Assembly (NCBI RefSeq): GCF_012927085.1
Contig: NZ_JABBFX010000001.1
Span: 496,001-560,000, forward strand
Direction: 5' to 3'
DNA length: 64,000 nucleotides
DNA from: Ramlibacter agri
GTDB taxonomy: Bacteria > Pseudomonadota > Gammaproteobacteria > Burkholderiales > Burkholderiaceae_C
Below the pieces are notes generated by a model that did no database searches, was not told where the DNA came from, and saw only the letters and a list, made by a program, of their open reading frames with translations. Below are positions 1 through 8,075 of this stretch, piece by piece. The translations under genes and the position numbers were made by a program. How positions within the stretch are numbered: the stretch's first letter is position 1; each line of letters begins with the position of its first letter.

Positions 1-2
1 AA

Positions 3-206
3 TGGGGCTACGTGCTGGCCAGCCGGCGGCCCTGGCATGCGCCGCAGGCGCTGCCCGAGGGCCTGCGCTTCCTCACGGTGGCTGGCCTGCCCTCGCTGTT
101 CGACTTCCCGCGCGACATGCAACGGGTGCCGGCGGAAGTGAACCGCCTCTCGAACCAGGTGCTCGTGACGACCTACGAGCGCGAGTGGGGCAAGGTCGGA
201 CCGTGA
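3..206 (+). CDS. Polyamine aminopropyltransferase (spermidine synthase), C-terminal fragment
   Basis: The gene enters from the left edge; only about 67 C-terminal residues are present. The segment contains the FDFPRDM, EVNRLSNQ and YEREW stretches that I recognise from the C-terminus of the large, membrane-associated spermidine synthase family (aminopropyl transfer from decarboxylated SAM to putrescine). Its stop overlaps the GTG start of the next gene by 4 nt, so the two are translationally coupled. An FAD oxidoreductase directly downstream is the usual neighbour of this spermidine synthase type. Catalytic residues lie outside the window, so the assignment rests on the tail and the context. 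Confidence 0.65.
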   Translation, partial: WGYVLASRRPWHAPQALPEGLRFLTVAGLPSLFDFPRDMQRVPAEVNRLSNQVLVTTYEREWGKVGP

Positions 207-1744
207 GCATCACGCGCCGCGGCGCACTGTTTGCGGGGGCCGCGGCGCTCGCCGGCTGCGAGCGCCCGCCCGAGGTCACCGGCGGCTTCGCCGGCGCCAG
301 CTTCACGCGCGGCCACGTGTTGCGCGACCTGAAGAGCGCGCCGGAGCCGGCCGTCTCGCGCCGGGCCGACGTCGTGATCGCCGGCGCGGGCATCGCCGGC
401 CTGGCCGCCGCTCGTGCATTGCGCCAGCGCCATGTCGAGGATTTCGTGCTGCTGGATCTCGAGGACCAGCCCGGTGGCAATGCGCGCGGCTCGCAAGTGA
501 AGGGCATCGGCTGCCCGCTGGGTGCGCACTACCTGCCGGTGCCTTCCGACGATGCCCCGGAGGTGCAGCAGCTGCTGGAGGAACTGGGACTGCGCAAGCG
601 CGTCGCCGGCCGCTGGCAGTACGACGAACGCCACCTGTGCCACGCGCCGCAGGAGCGCCTGTTCTTCCAGGGCAGCTGGCAGGACGGCCTGCTGCCCCTG
701 AACGGCGTCGGCGCGTCGACGCTGGCGCACTACCAGCGCTTCGCGTGCGAAGTGGAGGCGGCGCGCAAGACCGGCGCCTTCCGCATCCCGCAGCGCAGCC
801 ACGTGGGCCTGCGCGCCTGGGACGGCGAGACTTTCGCGCAATGGCTGGACCGGCAGGAACTCACCGACCCGCAGCTGCGCTGGTACCTGGACTACTGCTG
901 CCGCGACGACTTCGGCGCCGGGCTCTCGACGGTCGCGGCCTGGGCGGGCCTGCACTACTTCGCCGCGCGCCACGGCTTCCATCCGCCGGGCGCGGACGAA
1001 GGCGGCGAGCGCGAGCAGCTGCTCACCTGGCCCGAGGGCAACGGCTGGCTGGTGAATGCGCTGGCCGCGCCACTGGGCGACCGCTTCCGTGGCGGCCAGC
1101 TGGTGCTGCGCATTTCGGAGCGGCCGAACGGCGTGGCGGTGGACGTGCTGGACACCCAGGCGCAGCGCGTGGAGCGCTGGCTGGCACAGCGTTGCATCGT
1201 CGCGCTGCCCGCCTTTGTCGCGGCCCGCGTCGTCGAGTCGCCGCCGGCGCCGTTGCAGGCGCTGGCCGCCCGCACGCGCTATGCGCCCTGGGTGGTCGCC
1301 AACCTGCACTTGTCAGGGCCGCTCGCCGAAGCGCCGGGCATGCCGGCCTGCTGGGACAACGTCCTGTACGGCGCCGGCAGCCTGGGCTACGTGGTCGCCA
1401 CCCACCAGGACCTGAACCCCGTGCCCGGGCCCACCGTGCTTACCTGGTACTGCGCACCCGGCGAGGCTGCGCGGCCGGAGCTGCTTTCCGCGCCGTGGAC
1501 CCAGTGGCGCGACCGCATCTTGGAGGAGCTCTCGGTGCCGCATCCAGACCTGCGTGCCAGGCTCACCCACGTGGAGGTCGCGCGGCATGGGCATGCGATG
1601 CCCATTCCCGTGCCGGGGGCCATCAGTGCATGGACTGCGCCGCCGGATTCGGCGCGGATGCAGTACGCGCACGGCGATTGGGCGGGCTATTCGATCTTCG
1701 AGGAGGCGTTCACCCTCGGGCACCGCGCCGGCGCGCGAAGCTAG
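203..1744 (+). CDS. FAD/NAD(P)-dependent oxidoreductase, lipoprotein with Tat-like signal
   Basis: 513 aa from a GTG start inside the upstream stop (GTGA overlap). The N-terminus has a twin arginine (ITRRGALF) followed by a lipobox (LAGC), so the protein is probably exported, possibly folded, and lipid-anchored. A Rossmann dinucleotide-binding loop GAGIAGLAAA sits at about residues 61-70, followed by an acidic strand end. The C-terminal part looks like the flavin amine oxidase fold. Coupling to a spermidine synthase suggests a polyamine-related amine oxidation, but the substrate is inferred only from context. The gene ends in a CTAG that also holds the stop of the convergent crotonase gene. 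Confidence 0.75.
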   Translation: MSITRRGALFAGAAALAGCERPPEVTGGFAGASFTRGHVLRDLKSAPEPAVSRRADVVIAGAGIAGLAAARALRQRHVEDFVLLDLEDQPGGNARGSQVKGIGCPLGAHYLPVPSDDAPEVQQLLEELGLRKRVAGRWQYDERHLCHAPQERLFFQGSWQDGLLPLNGVGASTLAHYQRFACEVEAARKTGAFRIPQRSHVGLRAWDGETFAQWLDRQELTDPQLRWYLDYCCRDDFGAGLSTVAAWAGLHYFAARHGFHPPGADEGGEREQLLTWPEGNGWLVNALAAPLGDRFRGGQLVLRISERPNGVAVDVLDTQAQRVERWLAQRCIVALPAFVAARVVESPPAPLQALAARTRYAPWVVANLHLSGPLAEAPGMPACWDNVLYGAGSLGYVVATHQDLNPVPGPTVLTWYCAPGEAARPELLSAPWTQWRDRILEELSVPHPDLRARLTHVEVARHGHAMPIPVPGAISAWTAPPDSARMQYAHGDWAGYSIFEEAFTLGHRAGARS

Positions 1745-2421
1745 TGACCAAGCCGCCCGTGCGCCTGTGCTTCGCGGGCCAGCACGGAGCTGAAAGTCCC
1801 GAGCGCTTCCTTGTGCAGCAAGCGCTTGATCTCGCCGACGACGGTGGGGTCGGCCTGCGCCAGCTGCGTGGCGATGGCGAGCGCTTCCTCCCGCGCGTCC
1901 TCCGCCAGCTTCCACACGAGCCCCCAGCGTTCCGCCTCTTCGGCGGTAAGGGGCTGCCCAAGCAGCAGCGCACCCTTGGCGCGCGCGAGGCCCACCTTGC
2001 GCGGCAACAGCGCGAACACGCCGCCGGTGCCGAACAGGCCGACGTTCACCTCAGGCAGCTGGAAGCGCGCATCGCGCGCCGCCACCACGATGTCGCAGGC
2101 GAGCAGCAGCTCCAGGCTGGCGCCGACGGCCCAACCCTGGCAGGCGGCGACCACCGGCTTCGCGCCATCGACCCAGGCCGCGGCCAGCTGCTGCAGCACT
2201 GCCACGAATTCCGGCGTGGGCGGCTCGTCGCGGTCCTTGCCGGCGCAGAAGGCACGGCCTGCTGCGGTGAGGAACAGCACGCGCACGGACTCGTCTTCCT
2301 GCGCGGCGCACACGGCCTCCAGCAGCGCGGAAGCGAGCGGTTGCGTGAGCGCATTCAGGCGCTCGGGGCGGTCGAGACGGAGCTCGCACACGCCCGGGGC
2401 CGGGGTGAGGCGAGTGAGCAT
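1741..2421 (-). CDS. Enoyl-CoA hydratase/isomerase family protein (crotonase fold)
   Basis: 226 aa, somewhat shorter than typical 255-260 aa enoyl-CoA hydratases. Crotonase hallmarks are present: an N-terminal LDRPERLNAL strand, the oxyanion-hole segment AGRAFCAGKD, the second oxyanion region CQGWAVGASLELLLACD, and PEVNVGLFGTGG followed by a conserved helix. The family hydrates or isomerises acyl-CoA thioesters in the cytosol. The exact substrate cannot be read from sequence, and the usual acid/base glutamate positions are not obvious, so an isomerase or a divergent activity is possible. The 3' end overlaps the convergent flavoprotein gene by 4 nt. Confidence 0.8.
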   Translation of the reverse strand: MLTRLTPAPGVCELRLDRPERLNALTQPLASALLEAVCAAQEDESVRVLFLTAAGRAFCAGKDRDEPPTPEFVAVLQQLAAAWVDGAKPVVAACQGWAVGASLELLLACDIVVAARDARFQLPEVNVGLFGTGGVFALLPRKVGLARAKGALLLGQPLTAEEAERWGLVWKLAEDAREEALAIATQLAQADPTVVGEIKRLLHKEALGTFSSVLAREAQAHGRLGH

Positions 2422-2466
2422 GCCGGGAGCCGCGGTGCGCCTTGCGGGCTCTCCGCGGCCGGTGGG

Positions 2467-2982
2467 TTACTGGTAGGTGTCCGAAGAGACGCCGGTCGTG
2501 TCCGAATGGCAGTTGCCTGGCAGCGCATTGCGCACCGGCTGCCAGTCGGAGCCGCAGGTCCAGCCGCGCACGCTCTTGCCCAGGTCGTTGGGCGTGGTCA
2601 TGAACCCGCCGTCGACACGGGTCGGGATCAGGTAGATGTGCCGGCCGTCCACCAGGCCGTCCAGGTTCTGGATCGTCACCTGGATCACGCCGTTCGAGGA
2701 GGTCTTCACCGAGCTGGCGTAGTTGGTGCCGGCGGTCGGGCTTTCGCAGCCCCAGCTGCCGGGGTTGGGCGCACTATCGCGCACCAGGTAGTTTTCGCTG
2801 ACCGCCGTCTTGCAGTTGGTGCCGGCCATGACGACTTCGGAAATGCGCGCCCTGCGGGTGTAGTCCCGCATCTGCGCCAGCGCGATCGACGACAGGACGG
2901 CAAGGATGCACATGCTGATGATCAATTCGACCAGCGTGAACCCCTGCTGCCGCTTTTGCTTGAACCCTACCTTGCTTTTCAT
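2467..2982 (-). CDS. Type IV major-pilin-like protein (PilA/PilE type)
   Basis: 171 aa. A type III prepilin leader MKSKVGFKQKRQQG ends at Gly14 and is followed by FTLVELIISM, so the mature protein starts with Phe and has Glu at +5 (pilus assembly signal), then a hydrophobic spine helix. Four cysteines lie in the globular head; the last two (WTC...GNC) fit the C-terminal disulfide loop of pilins. A good ribosome site GAGGTGA precedes the ATG. A sigma-54 promoter lies just upstream. No other pilus genes are adjacent, so this is a free-standing pilin locus using assembly machinery encoded elsewhere. Confidence 0.9.
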   Translation of the reverse strand: MKSKVGFKQKRQQGFTLVELIISMCILAVLSSIALAQMRDYTRRARISEVVMAGTNCKTAVSENYLVRDSAPNPGSWGCESPTAGTNYASSVKTSSNGVIQVTIQNLDGLVDGRHIYLIPTRVDGGFMTTPNDLGKSVRGWTCGSDWQPVRNALPGNCHSDTTGVSSDTYQ

Positions 2983-3008
2983 GACTTCACCTCGCGAGGT
3001 AACTCAAG

Positions 3009-3023
3009 GCAACTGCCGTGCCA
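3009..3023 (-). promoter_or_regulatory. Sigma-54 (-24/-12) promoter of the pilin gene
   Basis: On the minus strand the sequence reads TGGCACG-GCAG-TTGC, matching the RpoN consensus TGGCACG-N4-TTGC at every defined position. The predicted start of transcription lies near 2997, leaving a leader of about 15 nt that just contains the ribosome site before the ATG at 2982. Pilin genes in many proteobacteria are RpoN-dependent and activated by PilR, so PilS/PilR control is the natural inference. Confidence 0.85.
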
Positions 3024-3179
3024 AGCAGTTCCTGTGCAGTAAGTCACGCCCGGCGGGCTCCCAATTGACATTTTGTGGCAACTTGGGAGTTTTGGGTGCC
3101 GAAATTTGAGCCTAAAGCCTGAACGACAGCAGGGGTGCTTAGGGAGGGGGATTAAGGGGCGCCGGGCGGCACCGCGCGG

Positions 3180-4577
3180 CTAGCCGCGCATCAAGGCTTC
3201 GATCTCGTCGGCCTTCACCGGCACGCCGCGGGTGATCAGGTCGCAGCCGGTGGCCGTGACGATGGCGTCGTCCTCGATGCGGATGCCGATGTTGTGGAAC
3301 TGCTCCGGCACGCCAACGCCTGGGCGCACGTAGATGCCCGGCTCGATGGTCAGCACCATGCCCGGCTGCAGGATGCGGCTCGGACGGTTCTTGATGACCT
3401 CGCCCGAAAGCGGGTCGCGCCGTTCGCTGACCTCGCCCGCCTGCCCCGGCTCGACGTAGCTGCCGGCGTCGTGGACGTCCATGCCCAGCCAGTGGCCGGT
3501 GCGGTGCATGTAGAAGGGGAAATAGGCGCGCTGCTCGATCACGTCTTCCAGCGAGCCGACCTTGTCGCGATCCAGCAGGCCGACGTCCAGCATGCCCTGC
3601 GCCAGCACCTTCACGGCCGCCTCGTGCGGGTCGGTGAAGCGGGCGCCCTGCCGGGTGGCGGCCGCGGCCGCTTCCTGCGAAGCCAGCACGATGTCGTACA
3701 GCGCGCGCTGCGGGCCGGTGAACTTGCCGTCGGCCGGGAAGGTGCGGGTGATGTCGCTGGCATAGCCATCGAGCTCGCAGCCGGCGTCGATCAGCACCAG
3801 CTCGCCGGCGCGCACGGGCGCCACGTCGGCGCGGTAGTGCAGCACGCAGGCGTTGGCGCCGGCGGCCACGATGGAGCCGTAGGCCGGGTACTGCGAGCCG
3901 CCTGCGCGGAATTCGTGCAGCAGTTCGGCGTCCAGGTGGTACTCGCGCACGTCGCGGCCTTCGCGCAGCATGCGGGCGCTGGTCTGCATGGCCCGCACGT
4001 GGGCGCGCGCGCTGATGGCGGAGGCGCGGCGCATGATGTCCTGCTCGTGGGCGTCTTTCACCAGGCGCATCTCGTCGAGGACGGCGCACAGGTCACGCTG
4101 CTGCTCCGGGCACAGCGCGCCATAGCGCACGCGGGCCCGCACCTGGTTCAGCCAGCCGGCCACCCGCTGTTCCAGCCCGGTGTGGGTGGCGAAGGGGAAC
4201 CAGACCGTTTCCTGGTTTTCCAGCAGCTTGGGCAACTGCGCGTCCAGTTCGCTGACGGGAAAGGCGGCGTTCACGCCCAGCGCGCCGACCGCGGCCTCGG
4301 GGCCCAGGCGATAGCCGTCCCAGATCTCCCGTTCCAGGTCCTTGGGCTGGCAGAACAGCGTGCTGCGGCCGTCGCCGGTGACCACCAGCCACGCGTTCGG
4401 CTCGGTGAAGCCGGTCAGGTAGTAGAAGTAGCTGTCGTGCCGGAACAGGAAGTCGGAGTCGCGGTTGCGCTGCCGCTCCGGCGCCGTGGGGATGAGGGCG
4501 ATGCCGTTGGCCCCGAGTTGGGCCGCCATGCGGGCGCGGCGCTGGGCGTAGACCGAGGTGGGAACGGTGGTGTTCAT
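3180..4577 (-). CDS. pepP: Xaa-Pro aminopeptidase (aminopeptidase P)
   Basis: 465 aa from the ATG at 4577. This start overlaps the stop of the upstream membrane/ankyrin gene (ATGA) and gives the usual family length; the open frame extends further upstream but is not needed. An N-terminal AMP_N domain (residues about 1-170, with RNRDSDFLFRHDSYFYYLTG) is followed by a pita-bread M24 domain with all dinuclear metal ligands: Asp pair in DAGCELDGYASDITRTFP, His in HRTGHWLGMDVHD, Glu in TIEPGIYV and IRIEDD. It removes N-terminal residues preceding proline in cytosolic peptides. Confidence 0.93.
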   Translation of the reverse strand: MNTTVPTSVYAQRRARMAAQLGANGIALIPTAPERQRNRDSDFLFRHDSYFYYLTGFTEPNAWLVVTGDGRSTLFCQPKDLEREIWDGYRLGPEAAVGALGVNAAFPVSELDAQLPKLLENQETVWFPFATHTGLEQRVAGWLNQVRARVRYGALCPEQQRDLCAVLDEMRLVKDAHEQDIMRRASAISARAHVRAMQTSARMLREGRDVREYHLDAELLHEFRAGGSQYPAYGSIVAAGANACVLHYRADVAPVRAGELVLIDAGCELDGYASDITRTFPADGKFTGPQRALYDIVLASQEAAAAATRQGARFTDPHEAAVKVLAQGMLDVGLLDRDKVGSLEDVIEQRAYFPFYMHRTGHWLGMDVHDAGSYVEPGQAGEVSERRDPLSGEVIKNRPSRILQPGMVLTIEPGIYVRPGVGVPEQFHNIGIRIEDDAIVTATGCDLITRGVPVKADEIEALMRG

Positions 4578-6853
4578 GGACGTGATTGTGGCGGTTCCGC
4601 CCGGTGGGCGGGTGCCCCGCGATGGCCCTGCTGGGCCTTGCGCACCTGGGCCGCCAGCTCGCCCCAGCCGGCTTCGGCGAGCGCATCGGACAGCCTGCGC
4701 GGCTCGAGGCCGGACGGCGCCTGCGGATGCTCCACCCGATCCAGCTGCGCCGGGCTGAGGCCACGCACGAAATCCTCGGCCTGGGCGGCGCCGGCGAAGT
4801 TCCACCAGCGCGACGGATCCTCCGGCAGCAGGCCGAAATCCAGCTCCGGTCCCAGGACGGCGCGCGCCGCCGGCAGGTTCAGCGAGGCGGCGCCGGCACT
4901 CCAGCCGGGCGGGAAGTTGTCGCCCGGAATAGGCTCCAGGCTGCGCGGCAAGGCCTGGTTGACGTCGGCGCCCGGGGGCAGCAGCAGGTGCAGCAGTTCC
5001 GCCGCATCCGCGGACAGCGGCTGGGCGTCGCGTTCCGCCTTGCGCAGCACGTACATCCAGGGCAGCGCGCCCTGGCGGTCGGGGCGCTGCAGGGCCTGCT
5101 GCACGGCGTCGGGCCGTGCACGTTGCACCAGTTCGCGGGCGGTGGCCAGGTCGTGGCGCATGGCGGCCCAGTGGAACAGGTTGCGGCCCTGGCGGTCGAC
5201 GGCACGCAGGTCACTGCCCGGCGCCAGCAGGCGCGGCAGCACCTCGGCCGGCCGGTTGGGGTCGCGCGCGTAGGCAGCGTCCAGGCCGGCGAAGGTGGCG
5301 GCGTCGGCGGCGGCGGGGTCCTTCTGCAGCAGCAGGCGCACCATCTCCCAGTTCTGCTGGGCGGCGGCCACGGCCACCGCGGAATACGGTCCGTCCAGGT
5401 CGCGCACGCGGGCGCCGCGGGCGAGCAGCTGGCGCGCCAGCGCCAGGTCGTTGTTGCGGGCGGCGCAGGACAGCGCGCTGCGCGGCTTGCGCCGGTCGCC
5501 GTTGCTGGCCATCACCACCAGGCCCGGGCGCAGCGTCGGCTGGGTTTCCAGCACCCAGGCCGCGGCCTCCTTCTGGTAGTTGCAGGCGGCGCAGGCCAGC
5601 AGCCGCATGTGGTCGACGTCCTGCGGCACGCCCAGCCACTCCAGCCGGCCGGCGCGTTCCAGGTCGCCGTTGCAGCCCGCGACGATGTAGCCGGCGCGCA
5701 GCCGCTGTTCCAGCACGTTCGGGTCGAGGATGGGACCGAAGCGGTGGCCGGTGTCGCCGTGCATGCGGTCCAGCGTTTCGGTTGCCGTCACATAGGCCGG
5801 ATCGTGCGCCAGGTACCAGTCCGCCAGCGGCAGCCGCGCGAGATAGGCCGCGCCGGCCAGCGCAGCGAACACGCCCGTGATGCGCAAGGTGGACCCGATC
5901 CAGCTCAGGCGCGCCTTGGGCTTGCGCCCGCGGCGCGGTCGCCGCGGGATCACCATGGGCCGGGTCGGCACGTAGAAGCGCGGCCCTTCGGAATCCATCG
6001 TCGTCGCCTGGGTGCTGTTCGCGGCGGAGCTGTTGTCGCTCTCGACGTCCTGCAGGCGCCCGGCGGAGCGCAGCACAGCGCCTGTGCAAGTGATGGCCGC
6101 CAGCAGGGCCAGCAGCGCCATCAGCAGGTCCAGCGCGATCCAGGCCAGCAAGGGCGGGTCCGGCAGGACGCGATCGACCAGGCGCAGCAGGGCGCAGGCG
6201 CCCCAGCCGATGGCCAGCGCCACCGGCAGCACGAGGAAGCGGCGCGGCCGGCGCGTGACGCGCAGGAAGGCCCGGATCTCCTCGCCCTCGTAGTGCGCGG
6301 CCAGCGCGGTGCGCGTGAACAGCGTCAGGGCCGCCAGTCCCAGCACGACGGAGCAGGCGAAGGCGAACACCCAACCCGCCCAGCCGTGGTCCAGCCAGGG
6401 CACGAAGGACAGTCCCGCCAGCAGCAGGGCCGAGCCGACCAGCGGCACCGCCCACAGCAGGTACTGGGTGAATGGAGGCTCTTCGTCCACTTGGGGCGGT
6501 GGCAGCGCCATGTGTTCGGGCAGCACCAGCGAGACCGCCGGGATCAGCACCCAGCAGGCCCAGGGCACCAGGAAAGCGGAGGCGACCGCGAAGATGGCGG
6601 GGCCGGCGAGCAGCAGGGCGACCAGCGGCGCCGGCACCTGGCCTTCTTCGGTGAGGTCGAACAGGATGCGGCCGGCCAGGAACAGCAACAGCACGGCCAG
6701 CGCATAGCCGAAGGAGACGCGGGAGAAGAACAGGCGCCGGGCGACCACCCACACAAGGTCCCAGCGCAAAGCGACCCGCGGACTGGCCCGCAGGCTGGCG
6801 CCCAGGTCGCTCCAGCTCACCATGCTTGTTGTTCCCTCATTTCCGGCGGGCAT
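4574..6853 (-). CDS. Polytopic membrane protein with C-terminal ankyrin repeats
   Basis: 759 aa from ATG 6853 (GGGAG ribosome site 5-6 nt upstream); an alternative ATG at 6823 also has a GAGG site. Residues about 30-270 hold six or so hydrophobic helices, then a basic linker (RRPRRGRKPKAR), another membrane segment near residue 330, and a C-terminal half with ankyrin-like repeats (for example NLFHWAAMRHDLATARELV) and a Cys-rich ACAACNYQ segment. No enzyme motif was found. The stop overlaps the pepP start. It probably displays protein-binding repeats from the membrane; function unknown. Confidence 0.75.
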   Translation of the reverse strand: MPAGNEGTTSMVSWSDLGASLRASPRVALRWDLVWVVARRLFFSRVSFGYALAVLLLFLAGRILFDLTEEGQVPAPLVALLLAGPAIFAVASAFLVPWACWVLIPAVSLVLPEHMALPPPQVDEEPPFTQYLLWAVPLVGSALLLAGLSFVPWLDHGWAGWVFAFACSVVLGLAALTLFTRTALAAHYEGEEIRAFLRVTRRPRRFLVLPVALAIGWGACALLRLVDRVLPDPPLLAWIALDLLMALLALLAAITCTGAVLRSAGRLQDVESDNSSAANSTQATTMDSEGPRFYVPTRPMVIPRRPRRGRKPKARLSWIGSTLRITGVFAALAGAAYLARLPLADWYLAHDPAYVTATETLDRMHGDTGHRFGPILDPNVLEQRLRAGYIVAGCNGDLERAGRLEWLGVPQDVDHMRLLACAACNYQKEAAAWVLETQPTLRPGLVVMASNGDRRKPRSALSCAARNNDLALARQLLARGARVRDLDGPYSAVAVAAAQQNWEMVRLLLQKDPAAADAATFAGLDAAYARDPNRPAEVLPRLLAPGSDLRAVDRQGRNLFHWAAMRHDLATARELVQRARPDAVQQALQRPDRQGALPWMYVLRKAERDAQPLSADAAELLHLLLPPGADVNQALPRSLEPIPGDNFPPGWSAGAASLNLPAARAVLGPELDFGLLPEDPSRWWNFAGAAQAEDFVRGLSPAQLDRVEHPQAPSGLEPRRLSDALAEAGWGELAAQVRKAQQGHRGAPAHRAEPPQSRP

Positions 6854-6892
6854 GCCGTCTCCCGCCGCCGCCCTCCAGCTGAACTATAGGGT

Positions 6893-7591
6893 TCAGTGGC
6901 GGTTGAGGAAATCCAGGCGTTGCGGCGTCCCCACGTCGGTCCAGGGGCCGGTGTAGAGCTCGGCGCTGACCAGCTCCTGACCGATGGCCTGGCGCAGCAG
7001 CGGCGCGAGCGCCACCTTCAGGCCCTGCGGGTTGCCGGCGGGCAGGCCGGCGAAGAGTTCGTGGCGGAACAGGCCGGTGGTGGAGTAGGTGTGGCGCTGC
7101 GGCGCTTCATTGAGCGCCAGGCCGTCGGCGGACAGGCCGAAGTCGCCCTTGGGGTTGTGCTCCGGGTTGGGCACGAGGAACAGGTGGGCCAGCTTGCCGG
7201 AGGAGGCGAAGCGCGCCAGCTTGACATGCTCGAAGCGGAAGCCGGGCATGTAGACGTCGCCTGCCACCAGCCAGAAGGGGTCGTCCAGCACGGGCAGGGC
7301 GCGGGCGATGCCGCCGGCCGTCTCCAGCGCGCCACCGAAGTCGCGGCCTTCGTGGGAGTACTGGATCCGCAGGCCTTCCGCGGCTTCGCCATAGTGCTGT
7401 TCGATCTGTTCGCCGAGCCAGGCGGTGTTGATCACGACCTCGCTGAATCCGCCCTGGGCGAACGCTTCGAGGTGCCATCCGAGCAGCGGCTTGCCTTTCA
7501 CTTGCAGCAGCGGCTTGGGACAACTGTCGGTGAGCGGGCGCATCCGCTCCCCCCGCCCCGCCGCGAGGATCATCGCCTGCGCTTTCATCAT
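6893..7591 (-). CDS. murU: Sugar-1-phosphate nucleotidyltransferase, MurU-like
   Basis: 232 aa from ATG 7591, which overlaps the speD stop by 4 nt. The N-terminus carries the nucleotidyltransferase signature MILAAGRGERMRPLT followed by PKPLLQVKGKPLL; the metal-binding GDVY and the C-terminal WTDVGTPQRL fit the family. The overall sequence resembles MurNAc-1-phosphate uridylyltransferase (MurU) of the peptidoglycan recycling route, which makes UDP-MurNAc in the cytosol. The AmgK kinase gene usually beside murU is not here, and the neighbour is speD, so another sugar-1-phosphate remains possible. Confidence 0.7.
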   Translation of the reverse strand: MMKAQAMILAAGRGERMRPLTDSCPKPLLQVKGKPLLGWHLEAFAQGGFSEVVINTAWLGEQIEQHYGEAAEGLRIQYSHEGRDFGGALETAGGIARALPVLDDPFWLVAGDVYMPGFRFEHVKLARFASSGKLAHLFLVPNPEHNPKGDFGLSADGLALNEAPQRHTYSTTGLFRHELFAGLPAGNPQGLKVALAPLLRQAIGQELVSAELYTGPWTDVGTPQRLDFLNRH

Positions 7592-7968
7592 GCTTCTTCT
7601 TCCCCGCGATCGAGCGAGCGCTGCTCCGTCCATTCCGGCTGGAACCGGTTCACCAGCGCGAACATCAGCCCGCGTGCCTTGGCCGTGTGGTCGCCGCTGA
7701 AGTTGCAGACGTAGACGTCGCAGGTGACGGCTTTCTCCTCGGGCCAGGTGTGCAGGCAGACGTGCGATTCGGCCAGCAGCACGGTGGCGGTGACGCCACC
7801 CTTGCCCTTGGCTGTGGCCGGAAAGGCGTGGAACAACTGGTTGACGGCCTGCAGGCCGACGGCCTGCACGGCGGCCACGCACCATGCGCCCAGCTTCTGC
7901 GGATCCGTCAGCCACGCTTCGTCGCAGCGGCAGCGGTACAGGTCGGCGGTGAGGTGCAGGCCCTTCAT
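7588..7968 (-). CDS. speD: S-adenosylmethionine decarboxylase proenzyme
   Basis: 126 aa from ATG 7968; a longer form from ATG 7986 adds six residues and cannot be excluded. The bacterial class 1B SpeD signature is intact: [16 protein letters not shown] around residues 64-79, with self-cleavage before Ser68 (which becomes the pyruvoyl group), processing His73 and the catalytic Cys83. It makes decarboxylated SAM for spermidine synthesis and so serves aminopropyltransferases such as the one at the left edge. The stop overlaps the start of the murU-like gene. Transcribed divergently from tkt with about 107 nt between them. Confidence 0.92.
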   Translation of the reverse strand: MKGLHLTADLYRCRCDEAWLTDPQKLGAWCVAAVQAVGLQAVNQLFHAFPATAKGKGGVTATVLLAESHVCLHTWPEEKAVTCDVYVCNFSGDHTAKARGLMFALVNRFQPEWTEQRSLDRGEEEA

Positions 7969-8075
7969 GGCCTGAATGTAGGGCATCCAGGGGGCATGGC
8001 CTGTGGGAAAAGGCACGGTCCGGGGTCCAAGTAAAATCGCGGGTTTCCCCTGACCTACCCCCGGAGCAGCCCCCG

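Noticed and set aside
637..3042. Long plus-strand open frame (801 codons) overlapping several genes, with similar ones at 4586-6889 (plus) and 11559-14720 (minus)
   Set aside because: They lie antisense or out of frame to genes with clear family motifs, have Arg/Ala/Gly-rich composition, and reflect GC-rich codon bias that suppresses stops.
3174..3189. Perfect 16-bp palindrome GCGCGGCTAGCCGCGC over the pepP stop codon
   Set aside because: Half is coding sequence and there is no loop or T tract; in 70% GC DNA such a palindrome can occur by chance.
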